Notes: generated from the sequence alone by a model not told the origin. Counted from the first letter of the stretch, positions 25,822-37,953 are shown. The stretch is DNA of 64,000 bases from Sulfuracidifex metallicus DSM 6482 = JCM 9184 (GCA_032834875.1 CP135238.1:2022001-2086000); one strand, 5' to 3'. Translations and numbers: made by a program.

Positions 25822-26487
25822 TCAGACTACCTTTATCAGAAGGTAAAGTACTAAGAAGGAGGAGAAAGGAATAGTTAGATTATCGTCTATCAAAGGAAAG
25901 ACTTCAACTGCAGTTGCAACTATTCCTGCTATTAGCCCAGGGATGGAGAATACAAGATAACCGGCAATGGTACAAAATATCAACATCCCTATAGAACCCC
26001 AGAATCCTTTGACTCTCCTCTTGTAAATGTAATTCCTTATTATCCCAGTTATTCCATCCCCGAAAGACATGAAAATCAAGGGCAAGATTGCTATGAATAC
26101 ATCCTTAGAGAACCAATACATTGGTTCAATAACCCACATTATAAGAAGCAAGGTTCCGAAGGAGAATGTGAAGAAAACTTCACCGTAATTTCCATGCTCT
26201 TGAAACCAGTTAAATTCCTTTTTCCTTAACTTCACGTAAAGTAGCACTCCCATTAACAAATACGAATCTATTATAGGCATAAGAGGAGAAGAGAATACAA
26301 AAGGGGATATAATAGCTACAAATCCGCCTCCCAGCATATGTATAGCTTTCCTAGCCACGTAAATTGTGGTCCTCTTTGCGACATATTTTGAAATAACAAT
26401 GGTCACAAATACAACCCATAGAGCAAGACTAACTCCCCATCCAATATCGGCGAATGTCAGTAAGTTTCCTAACATTAAACCGACCAT
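25822..26487 (-). CDS. prenol/dolichol kinase-like membrane protein (phosphatidate cytidylyltransferase superfamily)
   Basis: 221 residues with about seven hydrophobic segments. Motifs shared with CTP-dependent dolichol, phytol and geranylgeraniol kinases are ARKAIHMLGGG (about 44-54), SFGDGITGIIRNYI (about 141-154), VKGFWGSIGML (about 158-168) and IDDNLTIPFSS near the end. The likely reaction is CTP-dependent phosphorylation of a prenyl alcohol for lipid or dolichol recycling. CDP-lipid synthesis is the alternative. It is divergent from the nuclease gene with starts 43 nt apart. Confidence 0.75.
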   Translation of the reverse strand: MVGLMLGNLLTFADIGWGVSLALWVVFVTIVISKYVAKRTTIYVARKAIHMLGGGFVAIISPFVFSSPLMPIIDSYLLMGVLLYVKLRKKEFNWFQEHGNYGEVFFTFSFGTLLLIMWVIEPMYWFSKDVFIAILPLIFMSFGDGITGIIRNYIYKRRVKGFWGSIGMLIFCTIAGYLVFSIPGLIAGIVATAVEVFPLIDDNLTIPFSSFLVLYLLIKVV

Positions 26488-26530
26488 TTCCTATCTAACC
26501 TTTAAAGTCTCTGATTTTTCATGTATAACG

Positions 26531-27127
26531 TTGATAACATACAAGGCTGAAATCGTAGACGGATTTGTAAAACCTAGTGAAGGGGGAAGATTCACCGTAC
26601 TATGTGGGAGAGGGATAGTGAAAGTGATAGACGAAAACGGAGACGACGTTAGGGATTTCAAGTTTAAGGAAGACTCTAGAACTAATAGGGTAGAGTTAAT
26701 GTCAAAGAAAGCCGGAATAGAAATTGACCTCAACTCCTTGCTCTGTTTACCAAACAAGAAAGAAAGGGAGTTTGAGATAAATAGGCTTGAAGGAATGCTA
26801 TACGAGGAATACGTTTTCAAGTTGATTTCTTCAAAATTTAGTGTAATTAGACAAAGAGAAGTTTTTCCTTCTTTGGCGAAATTCATAGGAAGGACATCTC
26901 ATAACAGACCAGACTTCATAGTTGAGGGCAAGATTGCTGTAGAGGCTAAGGTAGGAGAAGTAAACATAGAGCAAATAAGGGAATACTCTAGATTTTTAAA
27001 AAAAGGCATAGTTGCGATAGCTTTCTACGCACAATGTTCTCCTCCAGCTGGATGGATTTGCCTACAATGGATAGTAAGTGATGGGAAAAGACTCCTTTCA
27101 TATATAGAAAGCTTATTATCTAGATGA
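26531..27127 (+). CDS. predicted PD-(D/E)XK nuclease
   Basis: 198 residues if translation starts at TTG 26531 (MITYKAEIVDGFVKPSEGGR); the frame is open much further upstream, but that part lies inside the opposite-strand kinase gene and encodes no convincing protein. The C-terminal half has YEEYVFKLIS, then GRTSHNRPDFIVEGKIAVEAKVG (about residues 126-148 from this start), a match to the E...PD-x(n)-E-x-K active site of restriction-like nucleases. The N-terminal half is a small beta-rich domain. Repair or Holliday-junction-type roles are possible; the substrate is unknown. Next gene purT starts 13 nt downstream. Confidence 0.6.
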   Translation: MITYKAEIVDGFVKPSEGGRFTVLCGRGIVKVIDENGDDVRDFKFKEDSRTNRVELMSKKAGIEIDLNSLLCLPNKKEREFEINRLEGMLYEEYVFKLISSKFSVIRQREVFPSLAKFIGRTSHNRPDFIVEGKIAVEAKVGEVNIEQIREYSRFLKKGIVAIAFYAQCSPPAGWICLQWIVSDGKRLLSYIESLLSR

Positions 27128-27140
27128 ATAATGAGCACAA

Positions 27141-28333
27141 GTGAATATAGGTTCACCCTTGTTAGAAGGATCCAAGAAGCTTCTCTGGTTAGGAGGAGGA
27201 GAATTAGGAAAGGAAATGGTAATTGAGGCACAGAGATTGGGAGTTGAAACAGTAGTGGTAGATAGATATGATCTAGCTCCAGCTATGCATGTAGCCCATA
27301 GAAAATACGTAGTTGACATGTTAGATGGTAATGCTATAAAAGCTATCGTAAGAAGGGAAAACCCCGATGCAATCATTGCCGAAATAGAGGCTATAAATAC
27401 AGACTCATTAGTGGAACTTGAAGACGATGGCTTTAGAGTGGCACCTAACGCTAACGCTGTGAAGACTTGCATGAATAGACTTGGATTGAGAGATTTCGCT
27501 GCAAACAAGCTAGGTCTTCCAACTACTAGGTTTCATTTCGCTGAGGACGAAAACGAGGTCCTCTCAGCCTGCAAAGACGTAGGATTTCCATGCCTTATAA
27601 AACCTGAAATGAGTTCCAGCGGTCATGGCCATGTCTTAATAAAGAGCCTAGAAGACGTAAAGAAAGGTTACTTAGAATCAATATCACATGCCAGGGGAAA
27701 GAGTAAGAAAGTAATTGTAGAAGAATACGTAAAAATTGACACAGAGCTGACAGTCCTAACTTATAGATCATTAACAAGTGAAGGCAAGGCATTCATAGGT
27801 CAATATGAGCCAATAGAACATAGAAGGCCCCTCGTATTATTACGTCGAGTCATGGCAACCTTCAACTGTAAAACAGGAGGTACTAGAGAGAGCCAAGGAG
27901 ATAGGAAAAAAGGTAGTAGAGGGATTTGGTGGTCTAGGAATATACGGAGTTGAAATAATAATTAGTGGGGACAGAGTACTCTTCAGCGAGGTATCACCTA
28001 GACCTCATGATACTGGACTTGTAACGTTGGCTAGCTCTGACATCAGTGAATTTCAGACTCACGTTAGGAGCGCCCTAGGACTTCACACTCCAAACATCAA
28101 GTTAGTTTCCCCGGCGGCGTCCCACGTTATCTTGGCTGAAAACTCAAAGTGGGCTCCTAGATTCCAAAACGTAGATAAGGCCCCTCGAAATTCCTAATGT
28201 TCAAGTAAGGTTATTCGGAAAGCCTTCAACGTATCCTAAGAGAAGAATGGGCGTCATCATAAGCACTGCGGAAACTGTAGGGGAAGCTCTAGAAAAGGTA
28301 AGAAAGGCGTCGGCTCTGATCGTTGTTAACTAA
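27141..28333 (+). pseudogene. purT: formate-dependent GAR transformylase PurT, interrupted by two +1 frameshifts
   Basis: From GTG 27141 the product [20 protein letters not shown] is a clear PurT, the ATP-grasp enzyme that formylates glycinamide ribonucleotide with formate. The frame is lost after EPIEHRRP at 27829-27832. Removing one C there restores [19 protein letters not shown] and continues through [12 protein letters not shown] until about 28181-28184. Removing one C there restores [18 protein letters not shown] through to the TAA at 28331-28333. The full length would be about 396 residues, normal for PurT. Both extra C residues lie in the identical 11-mer AAGGCCCCTCG. The rest is well preserved, so sequencing error is at least as likely as true inactivation. 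The 3' end overlaps the acuC-like gene by 8 nt. Confidence 0.85.
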
Positions 28334-29396
28334 TGTTGTGAATTTCTTTTAATTGTTCTATAACCTTCTTCACCTTTTCCATTACAAAGGGAGTTGATGC
28401 TGTACCACAACAATCATGTAATGTTTCAAGCTCCATCTCCTTTATTCCAGCTATTTCAGCTATTGACAGCGTCCAAACTCTAGCTGTAGCATCATAATTA
28501 TATCCTCCTCCCCCTGTCATTATTAACCTTCCATCAGATAATTGATGAGCTAACTCGTGAACTTTTCTCACCACATGCAGATAGCCGTTTGTACTTAACT
28601 TCAACTCTACTAACGGATCTCCAAAATGCGAGTCCCCACCTACCTCTAAAACGATTAGATCTGGTTTATATCTGAGGATAGCAGGGTAAACTATCTCGTC
28701 GAATGCCATAATATAGGCGTCATCACCAGTGCCAGGCGGAAGAGGAACATTGATTGTAAATCCTTTGCCCTTACCCTCTCCCACTTCATTGACACTTCCA
28801 GACCCTGGGAAGAAATTAGCATGATACATATGCATGGAGATCTTAAGCGATTTATCATCGTCGTAAAGAAGAGACTGCGTCCCATCGAAATGATGCCCAT
28901 CTATGTCAAGTATAACTATTCTATTGTATTTCTTTTCGGCTTCTTTCGCCACTATTGCAATGTCATTAAAAACGCAGAAACCTCCAGCAGAGCTTCTCTT
29001 GGCGTGATGAAGTCCTCCTCCTATGTTAATAGCATGAACAAAGTTGCCTGACTCAATTTCCTTTAAAGCCTTTAGGTTTCCCGCTACTCTAGCTAGAGAA
29101 GCCTCATATATTCCTCTAAATGCAGGTGTATCTCCATCGTCTAACATACCGTGTCCTCTCTCGCTCATTCTCTTTACCACGTTAATGTAATCCTTACTGT
29201 GAACTTGTAAAAGCACTTCCTCATCTATAGGGTCAGGTTCCACTTGTTTTATCTCATGAAACAGACCTAACTGGTCGAGAAATTTCTTGGTTAAACTTTC
29301 CCTTATTGACTTAAACGGGTGATCATCTGGAAAAGAATAATTGTAATAAAGGTCACTCCATACAAAAACAGTTTTGTGTAACAACGAAGGTCTCAT
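28326..29396 (-). CDS. histone deacetylase/AcuC-family amidohydrolase
   Basis: 356 residues. Motifs of the zinc-dependent deacetylase family are [11 protein letters not shown] (about 125-135), [13 protein letters not shown] (about 162-174, metal-binding Asp and His), [12 protein letters not shown] (about 253-264) and MTGGGGYN (about 294-301). AcuC-type proteins deacetylate acetyl-CoA synthetase in bacteria; archaeal members may also act on Alba or polyamines. An acetyl-CoA synthetase gene lies in the same window (13.2 kb) but is not linked. Start codon ATG at 29396. Confidence 0.87.
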   Translation of the reverse strand: MRPSLLHKTVFVWSDLYYNYSFPDDHPFKSIRESLTKKFLDQLGLFHEIKQVEPDPIDEEVLLQVHSKDYINVVKRMSERGHGMLDDGDTPAFRGIYEASLARVAGNLKALKEIESGNFVHAINIGGGLHHAKRSSAGGFCVFNDIAIVAKEAEKKYNRIVILDIDGHHFDGTQSLLYDDDKSLKISMHMYHANFFPGSGSVNEVGEGKGKGFTINVPLPPGTGDDAYIMAFDEIVYPAILRYKPDLIVLEVGGDSHFGDPLVELKLSTNGYLHVVRKVHELAHQLSDGRLIMTGGGGYNYDATARVWTLSIAEIAGIKEMELETLHDCCGTASTPFVMEKVKKVIEQLKEIHNIS

Positions 29397-29439
29397 TAGT
29401 CTTTTAATTGTGGTTTAAAAATACTTTATCGTGTTTCAA

Positions 29440-30582
29440 ATGTCTGCAAAAGAGCTAATCTCGGAAGTGAAATTAATTGTCTCACCTAATGACCGTCTCT
29501 CTGAAGTTATTCCAAAAATGAAAGAAAATAACGTGTGGACCGTCCCCGTATTAAAGGGGAAAGTCTTAGTTGGTCTACTTTCCTATAAGGATTTATTGTC
29601 TAGACGAGTAAGTCTAGACTCTAAGGTTTCATCCGTGATGTCACCTACTATTTCTTTAGATGAGAATAGTGATTTTACTAAAATAATAGGAAGATTCTAT
29701 ACCACCAAAGCAAGGGTAATCCCAGTAATAGATAATCGAGGAAGTTTGAAAGGAATGATAACTAGAGAATCAATATTGAAGTACTTACTAGATCAAAAGA
29801 AGATTCCTGAAAATGAGAAGACCAGAAAGTACATGTCGTCTCCGCCCAAGGTAGTTTCACCTAACGAAAGCATAGCTAAGGTTAGATGGATAATGCTAAG
29901 AGATAAAATTTCTAGATTACCAGTTTTAGATGGAAGCAAACTTGTAGGTATAGTCACTGTCAGAGATGTGGTCAATTCTCTTTATTCAGTAGTAGATAAA
30001 AAGAAATCAAGTATCATGACCGAGGAGGAAAGGATAATGGCTATGTGTATAAAAGAAATAATGAGATATCCCGTAGTAACCGCTAAGGCTAACGAATCTC
30101 TTAAGAACGCTTTAGAGAAAATGCTCAAACATAATGTTTCTGGATTGCCTCTGATAGAAGGAGAAGAAGTAGTAGGGGTAATGAGCGGAATTGATGTAAT
30201 AAATTCCGTTGCTGAGTCAATGCAACTTAGCATCCCAATAGATGCAAAAATCCCTATGGTAATAAGGAAGAACTCAGAGCTGAAAAGTGAGATAGATTCT
30301 ATAGTTGAAAGATACTTGGCTAAGCTGGAGAAGATCTCTGACATTATAACTTTCAGAATCTCGTTCAAAGAAGAGAAGGGAGCTAAGAAAGGGGAGAGTT
30401 CTGTATACATGGCTACAGTTAGGGCTGTAACCAAAGAAGGAGAGTTCATTGCTAAGGATTCAGATAGAGATCCAGTAGTTGCTGCAAAGAGAGCAGTAGA
30501 GAAAATCGAGTCTAGAATTATAAGGAACTTAAAGAAATTAGAGGACAAAAATAATAAGAAAGACAAGGCAGAAAAGGCTTGA
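29440..30582 (+). CDS. protein with four CBS domains and a C-terminal ribosome-hibernation-like fold segment
   Basis: 380 residues from ATG 29440, about 22 nt downstream of a TATA-like tttaaaaata (29414-29423); a GTG at 29431 is an alternative. Four CBS repeats are seen by their closing phrases: VGLLSYKDLL, KGMITRESIL, VGIVTVRDVV and VGVMSGIDVI. CBS pairs bind adenine nucleotides. The C-terminal 110 residues (KLEKISDIITFRISFKEEKG, AVEKIESRIIRNLKKLE) resemble an HPF/YfiA-type domain by pattern, an inference only. The nitrilase gene overlaps the stop, forming an operon. Confidence 0.75.
   Translation: MSAKELISEVKLIVSPNDRLSEVIPKMKENNVWTVPVLKGKVLVGLLSYKDLLSRRVSLDSKVSSVMSPTISLDENSDFTKIIGRFYTTKARVIPVIDNRGSLKGMITRESILKYLLDQKKIPENEKTRKYMSSPPKVVSPNESIAKVRWIMLRDKISRLPVLDGSKLVGIVTVRDVVNSLYSVVDKKKSSIMTEEERIMAMCIKEIMRYPVVTAKANESLKNALEKMLKHNVSGLPLIEGEEVVGVMSGIDVINSVAESMQLSIPIDAKIPMVIRKNSELKSEIDSIVERYLAKLEKISDIITFRISFKEEKGAKKGESSVYMATVRAVTKEGEFIAKDSDRDPVVAAKRAVEKIESRIIRNLKKLEDKNNKKDKAEKA
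29611..29620. promoter_or_regulatory. SegB-like palindrome AGTCTAGACT (in CBS gene)
   Basis: A perfect 10-bp palindrome identical to the one at the segA start codon, here inside the CBS-protein gene, with a partial copy (GTCTAGAC, 29599-29606) 12 bp upstream. A candidate distant SegB site. Confidence 0.45.
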
Positions 30583-31295
30583 AGGTTGGAATAGTTCAAC
30601 CACGTTCAAAGGAAAATGCCATTAAAATGACAGAGGAAACTCTGAAGGAAGGAGCTGAAGTCGTGTTATTGCCTGAAAAGTGGGTTCCCTCTTTCGATGA
30701 CGTACCTCTCCCAGAATTTCAGAAGTTAGCAATGAAGTACACCGCAATGATAATTCCAGGGGCATTCGAGGATGGCGTCTCAGTAATCTCTCCCATAGTT
30801 GACAGAAACGGCAACGTCAAGGGTATAGCAAAGAAGGTACATCTATTCGGAGATGAAAAAGGGAGGCTTTTCCCTGGAGAGGAGTTAGTGATAACAAACT
30901 ATAATGGCGTAAAAATAGGAATAGCCATATGTTACGACGTAGATTTTCCAGAGTCAATTAGGGAGCTTTTCCGAAGGGGCATGGAAATGCTCTTAGTACC
31001 TTCTAAAATTAGGAAAGAGGGAATCGACATCTGGAGAGCTTATCTCATGATTAGAGCTTTAGAGAACAGAGTTGCCGTAATCAATGCCAATGCATTCAAT
31101 CCACCTAATTACCCAGGAATGAGCATAGCTATAGCACCCGAGAACGATAATGGAATTGTAAGACCAATGATATTGGCGGATATGAAGGAGAATGAGGAAT
31201 GGAAGGTAATAGAAGTAGATACACTTAGATATATGCAAATTAGATCACAGAGACTTGAAGAATACATAGATCCTAAGGTAAAAGAATTAAGATAA
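30579..31295 (+). CDS. carbon-nitrogen hydrolase (nitrilase superfamily)
   Basis: 238 residues from TTG 30579, overlapping the CBS gene stop. The catalytic triad is visible: Glu33 in LLPEKW, Lys86 in AKKVHLFGDEKG and Cys118 in GIAICYDVDFPES. These enzymes hydrolyse amides or nitriles. The substrate is unknown; omega-amidase-like or deaminated-glutathione amidase functions are common in the superfamily. Confidence 0.88.
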   Translation: MKVGIVQPRSKENAIKMTEETLKEGAEVVLLPEKWVPSFDDVPLPEFQKLAMKYTAMIIPGAFEDGVSVISPIVDRNGNVKGIAKKVHLFGDEKGRLFPGEELVITNYNGVKIGIAICYDVDFPESIRELFRRGMEMLLVPSKIRKEGIDIWRAYLMIRALENRVAVINANAFNPPNYPGMSIAIAPENDNGIVRPMILADMKENEEWKVIEVDTLRYMQIRSQRLEEYIDPKVKELR

Positions 31296-31329
31296 AAACA
31301 CTTTTATACCGAACTATCTATTTCATATC

Positions 31330-31662
31330 ATGGTATGGAAAAGAACCATAATGGCCAAGGCTTTAGAGAAAGCTGGTCATGCCTCAATAAAGGTTGAGAA
31401 CTCCGTAGTTTTTGTTGCAAATGTAGACGGTAAATTAATTGGAATGGATGCAGTATGCTCTCATGCCAGATGTATACTTGGAGAATTAGATAAGAACGCA
31501 TTAACGGTTAAGTGCCCTTGTCATCATGCGGTCTTTGATCTAAATACTGGAAAGATGCTCGAACCTCCTTACGTGGCTCCCGATGCACCCAAAGAGAAAT
31601 TGGGACTTAAACTTATCCCTGTGAGAGAAAACAATGGCTGGATAGAGGTAGACGTCGAGTAA
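31330..31662 (+). CDS. Rieske [2Fe-2S] ferredoxin (sulredoxin-like)
   Basis: 110 residues. The cluster ligands are Cys43 and His45 (CSHARC) and Cys62 and His65 (KCPCHH). Cys48 and Cys64 are placed to form the disulfide seen in high-potential Rieske proteins. There is no membrane anchor, so this is a soluble carrier, like Sulfolobus sulredoxin. A TATA-like cttttatacc (31299-31308) lies 27 nt before the ATG. It would transfer electrons; the partner is not evident, though oxidoreductases follow. Confidence 0.88.
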   Translation: MVWKRTIMAKALEKAGHASIKVENSVVFVANVDGKLIGMDAVCSHARCILGELDKNALTVKCPCHHAVFDLNTGKMLEPPYVAPDAPKEKLGLKLIPVRENNGWIEVDVE

Positions 31663-31773
31663 TATTTTTTACTTTTGATAGTTTAATTATTAAATTTATG
31701 TTTTTTCTAATTTTTCCGATTGAGTAATTTCATATGAATTAACTATTTAAAAGTCCAATAGATGATTAGAAAG

Positions 31774-32574
31774 ATGAGGTCACTTTCCATCTTATCAAAT
31801 TATCCGCAATTGAAGAACGCAGTGATGTTGGCTGAAAAGGTAAGTAAGGAAATGGACCTAGAACCCGTAATTATGCCACAGTTAGATGATAATATATTGA
31901 ATAATATAGTTAAGGACATGGAATATAGATACTCTGATATTTTCAACGAATACAAGTATACCAAAGATCTTTTCGTTAGGAAGGTACTGGAAAAGGAAGG
32001 TAAGGGTGAAAAGAAGAGTAGTCTAACTAATTTTCCATACTACGTAGTTCCTTTCTCTAGTAAAACCGTGGTTAGAATGATAGGAGAGGATCAGATACCT
32101 GCACATGGAGTGATATTAAATGGAACCGTAAGGTTATCTTTTCTACCTTATGAGAGCTACTCAACGTTGGAACAGAGAATTAACAGCAAAGAAGAGGACG
32201 ACGTAGTTGTCACCTTCAAAGATGAAAAGATAACTAACTTCGAGCGTAAAAGAAGCATTTTCATAGAGCCAAATTTAGTGACAAAGATCCTCTCCTCAAA
32301 GGGGGCGATAGAAGGTTCGTTATGGACTTCTGTAGAAACACTATTAATATTTCCTATGATTAATATGAACGTTTACGACGATAATGTAGTTGAAATAATT
32401 ATGGAAGACGAGATCTCATTTAAAATCGAGAAAGGAAAAGCCACTAGAGACGACGTAAACATAGGTAACACTGTAGATTTAGAGGAGAAAGCAAAAATAT
32501 ATTATGATCACAAAACTAAGAAGAATTTACAAAAAGAAATAATAATTAAAGCTCTTATATCTAAGTTACCTTAG
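31774..32574 (+). CDS. hypothetical protein, no recognised domain
   Basis: About 266 residues from ATG 31774; an ATG at 31762 is in frame, but the TATA-like tatttaaaa (31743-31751) suits the later one. Mixed alpha/beta, soluble, no cysteines. Landmarks are DFKxx-free strands such as YYVVPFSSKTVVRMIG, GVILNGTVRLSFLPYESY and RSIFIEPNLVTKIL. The C-terminal half has beta-strand character followed by a charged helix. No family recognised. It stands alone between the Rieske and oxidoreductase genes. Confidence 0.65.
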   Translation: MRSLSILSNYPQLKNAVMLAEKVSKEMDLEPVIMPQLDDNILNNIVKDMEYRYSDIFNEYKYTKDLFVRKVLEKEGKGEKKSSLTNFPYYVVPFSSKTVVRMIGEDQIPAHGVILNGTVRLSFLPYESYSTLEQRINSKEEDDVVVTFKDEKITNFERKRSIFIEPNLVTKILSSKGAIEGSLWTSVETLLIFPMINMNVYDDNVVEIIMEDEISFKIEKGKATRDDVNIGNTVDLEEKAKIYYDHKTKKNLQKEIIIKALISKLP

Positions 32575-32670
32575 CCTGTATCTACAGTATGAAAACTTTG
32601 TTACTTAATTTAAAATAGCCTACAACGAAACCATGCTGATTTATTTTCTCACAATACCAATATTTTACAT

Positions 32671-35458
<2,788 letters not shown>

Positions 35459-35480
35459 TAAGCTTCCATTAGTGACTTTC

Positions 35481-35516
35481 TTTTTTTGGAAAATATTTTA
35501 AGATATTTTCTTTTAT
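35481..35516 (+). terminator. inverted repeat with flanking T-runs between convergent genes
   Basis: TTTTTTT, then GAAAATAT (35489-35496) and its complement ATATTTTC (35503-35510), then TTTT. It follows the oxidoreductase operon; the T-runs are the more likely terminator. Confidence 0.4.
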
Positions 35517-35632
35517 ACTTTATGATAATTATAAAATATTTAGCTATTTAAATTTTATTCATTATTTTAAATATGGCTTAAGTATTTTCTATTAAATAAG
35601 ACAGACATTATACAAATTCGTGATTTCGTAAA

Positions 35633-36520
35633 CTATACCAAGACTGACGCGGGATCAAGAGCCTTTTTGAGGATTTCGAAAGACCTAGTCAAACGTAAGG
35701 GTACTTCCCTATCTGCAAGTATAGTTCCCGTTCCTAGAAACGCTAGACCCCTTACTCTAGAGAGTAGAGTTAACTCGTCACCTAGTCTAGAGTTCAAAAT
35801 AAAAGTAGATTTCAAAAACGGCATTCCTTTAGTGGATTCACTATAATCCCTAGTAACTTCGTTAACAGCGTCCTTAAATCCACCGAAAACCGCATAGCAT
35901 TGAATTTCCTCGCTTAGACTATCGCAGATGACTCCCCAAGGTCTCTTTCCTGAAACGGCTAGCTTGAAGGAATCCTTAGGATCTACCTTCACTACTTTTA
36001 TCGATTCTGGCCTCTTGATTACCTTAATTGTCACGTCTAGATAAACTCCTAGCTTACCCAAAGAGCCAGATAATACTTTCCAAATTTTATAGCCACTGGA
36101 AAACTTAGTTGTAACTCCACCAGATCTAATAATTTCCCCTAATCCAGTACTTATAGTTGCACCAAGTAGTATGTCCTTTGGTAAACCAAACCAAGTAGAG
36201 TAAGGTGAAGGAAGATTAAGAGAAAAAAGACCCCCTACTGACCCCCAATACATGTGAGGGATCATATACCCTTTTGAAAATAAGAACGATTGTAACTCCT
36301 CAAAAGAGGTCCCAGCCCTCACCTTCACATATTGATCTGCCTCGGAAAACTCCAAAATCCCCTTAATGTTCCTTAGTGATAAAACCTCATCTGCATCCAT
36401 CTTAAGTCGGTTACTATCTAGACCGCGTACGGAAATTTTTCTCTTCTCTTTAGAGGCTTCAGTGAAAACTCTAGAAACTTCCTCGTAAGTAAATGGTTCT
36501 AAAATCTGAATGTTGGACAA
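35633..36520 (-). CDS. FAD-binding oxidase, GlcE-like
   Basis: 295 residues from TTG 36520. N-terminal PCMH-type FAD-binding pattern: ILEFSEADQYVKVRAGTSFE (about 55-74) and a Gly-rich SVGGLFSLNLPSPYSTW (about 96-112). There is no Fe-S motif. It is shorter than GlcD and resembles the GlcE subunit of glycolate oxidase. It is divergent from GlcD-like/GlcF-like genes with only 41 bp between starts, so the three probably form one dehydrogenase for glycolate, D-lactate or another 2-hydroxy acid. Confidence 0.78.
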   Translation of the reverse strand: MSNIQILEPFTYEEVSRVFTEASKEKRKISVRGLDSNRLKMDADEVLSLRNIKGILEFSEADQYVKVRAGTSFEELQSFLFSKGYMIPHMYWGSVGGLFSLNLPSPYSTWFGLPKDILLGATISTGLGEIIRSGGVTTKFSSGYKIWKVLSGSLGKLGVYLDVTIKVIKRPESIKVVKVDPKDSFKLAVSGKRPWGVICDSLSEEIQCYAVFGGFKDAVNEVTRDYSESTKGMPFLKSTFILNSRLGDELTLLSRVRGLAFLGTGTILADREVPLRLTRSFEILKKALDPASVLV

Positions 36521-36561
36521 GGTATTTTTAAATAGTTTGATCTAGTTTAAAAAGTACATAC
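36521..36561. promoter_or_regulatory. interleaved divergent promoter of the glycolate/lactate dehydrogenase-like genes
   Basis: Two TATA-like elements lie in 41 bp: tatttttaaat (36523-36533), about 33 nt before the plus-strand ATG at 36562, and agtttaaaaag (36544-36554), about 29 nt before the minus-strand TTG at 36520. Each gene's TATA box overlaps the other's start region, so the promoters may compete or be coregulated. Confidence 0.45.
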
Positions 36562-37953
36562 ATGTCGCTGGCGGATGAACTTGAGAGCATAGTTGGCAAG
36601 AAATGGATTGTTCGCGGAGAGGAGGTTTCATTGTTTGGCGTGGACGGATTTACAGCGTTCAGAGGGGAACCCTCAGCTGTTGTTTTACCAGGTAACGAAG
36701 ATGAAGCCGTGGCTGTAATTAAAACATTAATTAAAAATAAGAAAAAGATAATTATAAGGGGGTCCGGAACAAGTCTCAGCGGAGGATCAACTCCAGTAGA
36801 TGGAGAAATAGTTGTAAGTCTGTCTAGGCTTAATAAAATAGAAGAATATCACGGAAATGAGGTAATTGTTGGCCCCGGAATAGCAAATATCATGGTTTCT
36901 AAGAATGCACCATCTTACCTCTTCTATGCTCCAGATCCAGCAAGCTACTCCGTATCTTCTATAGGGGGAAACATATCCCATGACTCAGGAGGAATTCACG
37001 TTGTAAAGTATGGGCCTACTTTCAACAGCGTGTTGGGATTAAAGGTGATCCTTCCTAACGGAGAAGTGGAAGATCTACTCTTCCACGAGACCGCCATGAA
37101 CCCGGTTTCAATATTTATAGGTGCAGAAGGGACTCTGGGCGGAATATTAAAGGCTAGGCTTAAATTATTTCCAAAGCCGGAGTCAAGAGTATCATTAGTA
37201 GCGACCTTTGACAGCCTGAGGAATGCCGGGAAAGCCGTAGTAGAAATATTCAAAAGAGGTGTTGTCCCCTCGGCATTAGAGATGATGGACAGAAATATTA
37301 TTTTTGCGATAGAAAAAAGTAGATATAAGGCTGGACTTCCCGACAGCGAAGGACTATTATTAATTGAATTTGACGGTGAGAAAAAACAAGTGGAGATGGA
37401 AGCTAAAGTTACAATGGATACTATAGCGGCTTCTTCAGGAAAGATTGTAGACCCTAGAGGTAAGATTAATCAGTTCTGGAATGCAAGAAAGGGAGCATTC
37501 CCTTCAATGGGTTCAATATCGCCTTCATATATAACCCTAGACTGTACCGTACCTAGGAGCATGCTTCCAGACGCTCTAGAATCTATACAGAAGATTTCGA
37601 AAGAAAGAAACATATTTATTGCAAACGTATTTCATGCAGGAGACGGGAACCTACATCCATTGATACCGTATAACCCCCAAGACAAGGAATCCCTTATTAA
37701 GGCTCTAAAGGTTGGTGAAGAGATTTCCAAGATAGCGATTTCAATGGGAGGCGTTCCGTCAGGCGAACATGGAATAGGAATAGAAAAACTTAAAATGGAA
37801 GAATATTATTACAATAAAGAGGAAATTAATGTAATGAAACGAATAAAGGAAACTTTCGATCCTGAGAACTTGTTCAACCCTTGGAAGATGTTTCTTCCAA
37901 ACAAGCTACCTAGAGAAGACCAAGTACTAAAGGTGATGTGGGAGTGGGAATGA
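36562..37953 (+). CDS. FAD-linked 2-hydroxyacid dehydrogenase, GlcD-like
   Basis: 463 residues, the usual GlcD/D-lactate dehydrogenase length. FAD-binding motifs are IIRGSGTSLSGGSTPVDGEI (about 64-83), YAPDPASYSVSSIGGNISHD (about 122-141) and GAEGTLGGILKARLKLF. The C-terminal FAD-linked oxidase domain has FHAGDGNLHPLIP (about 359) and the closing FDPENLFNPWK. It oxidises a 2-hydroxy acid (glycolate or D-lactate likely) and passes electrons to the Fe-S partner encoded next; the two genes overlap in an ATGA motif. Confidence 0.88.
   Translation: MSLADELESIVGKKWIVRGEEVSLFGVDGFTAFRGEPSAVVLPGNEDEAVAVIKTLIKNKKKIIIRGSGTSLSGGSTPVDGEIVVSLSRLNKIEEYHGNEVIVGPGIANIMVSKNAPSYLFYAPDPASYSVSSIGGNISHDSGGIHVVKYGPTFNSVLGLKVILPNGEVEDLLFHETAMNPVSIFIGAEGTLGGILKARLKLFPKPESRVSLVATFDSLRNAGKAVVEIFKRGVVPSALEMMDRNIIFAIEKSRYKAGLPDSEGLLLIEFDGEKKQVEMEAKVTMDTIAASSGKIVDPRGKINQFWNARKGAFPSMGSISPSYITLDCTVPRSMLPDALESIQKISKERNIFIANVFHAGDGNLHPLIPYNPQDKESLIKALKVGEEISKIAISMGGVPSGEHGIGIEKLKMEEYYYNKEEINVMKRIKETFDPENLFNPWKMFLPNKLPREDQVLKVMWEWE

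Noticed and set aside
27825-28187. Programmed +1 frameshifting in purT
   Set aside because: The two identical sites are read in different frames relative to the motif, and slippage at GCC-C would give poor re-pairing. Sequencing error or mutation is simpler.
28326-28333. The 8-bp overlap of purT and the deacetylase gene as evidence of a fusion or misassembly
   Set aside because: Short tail-to-tail overlaps occur several times in this compact window (for example moaB with its neighbour) and are ordinary.
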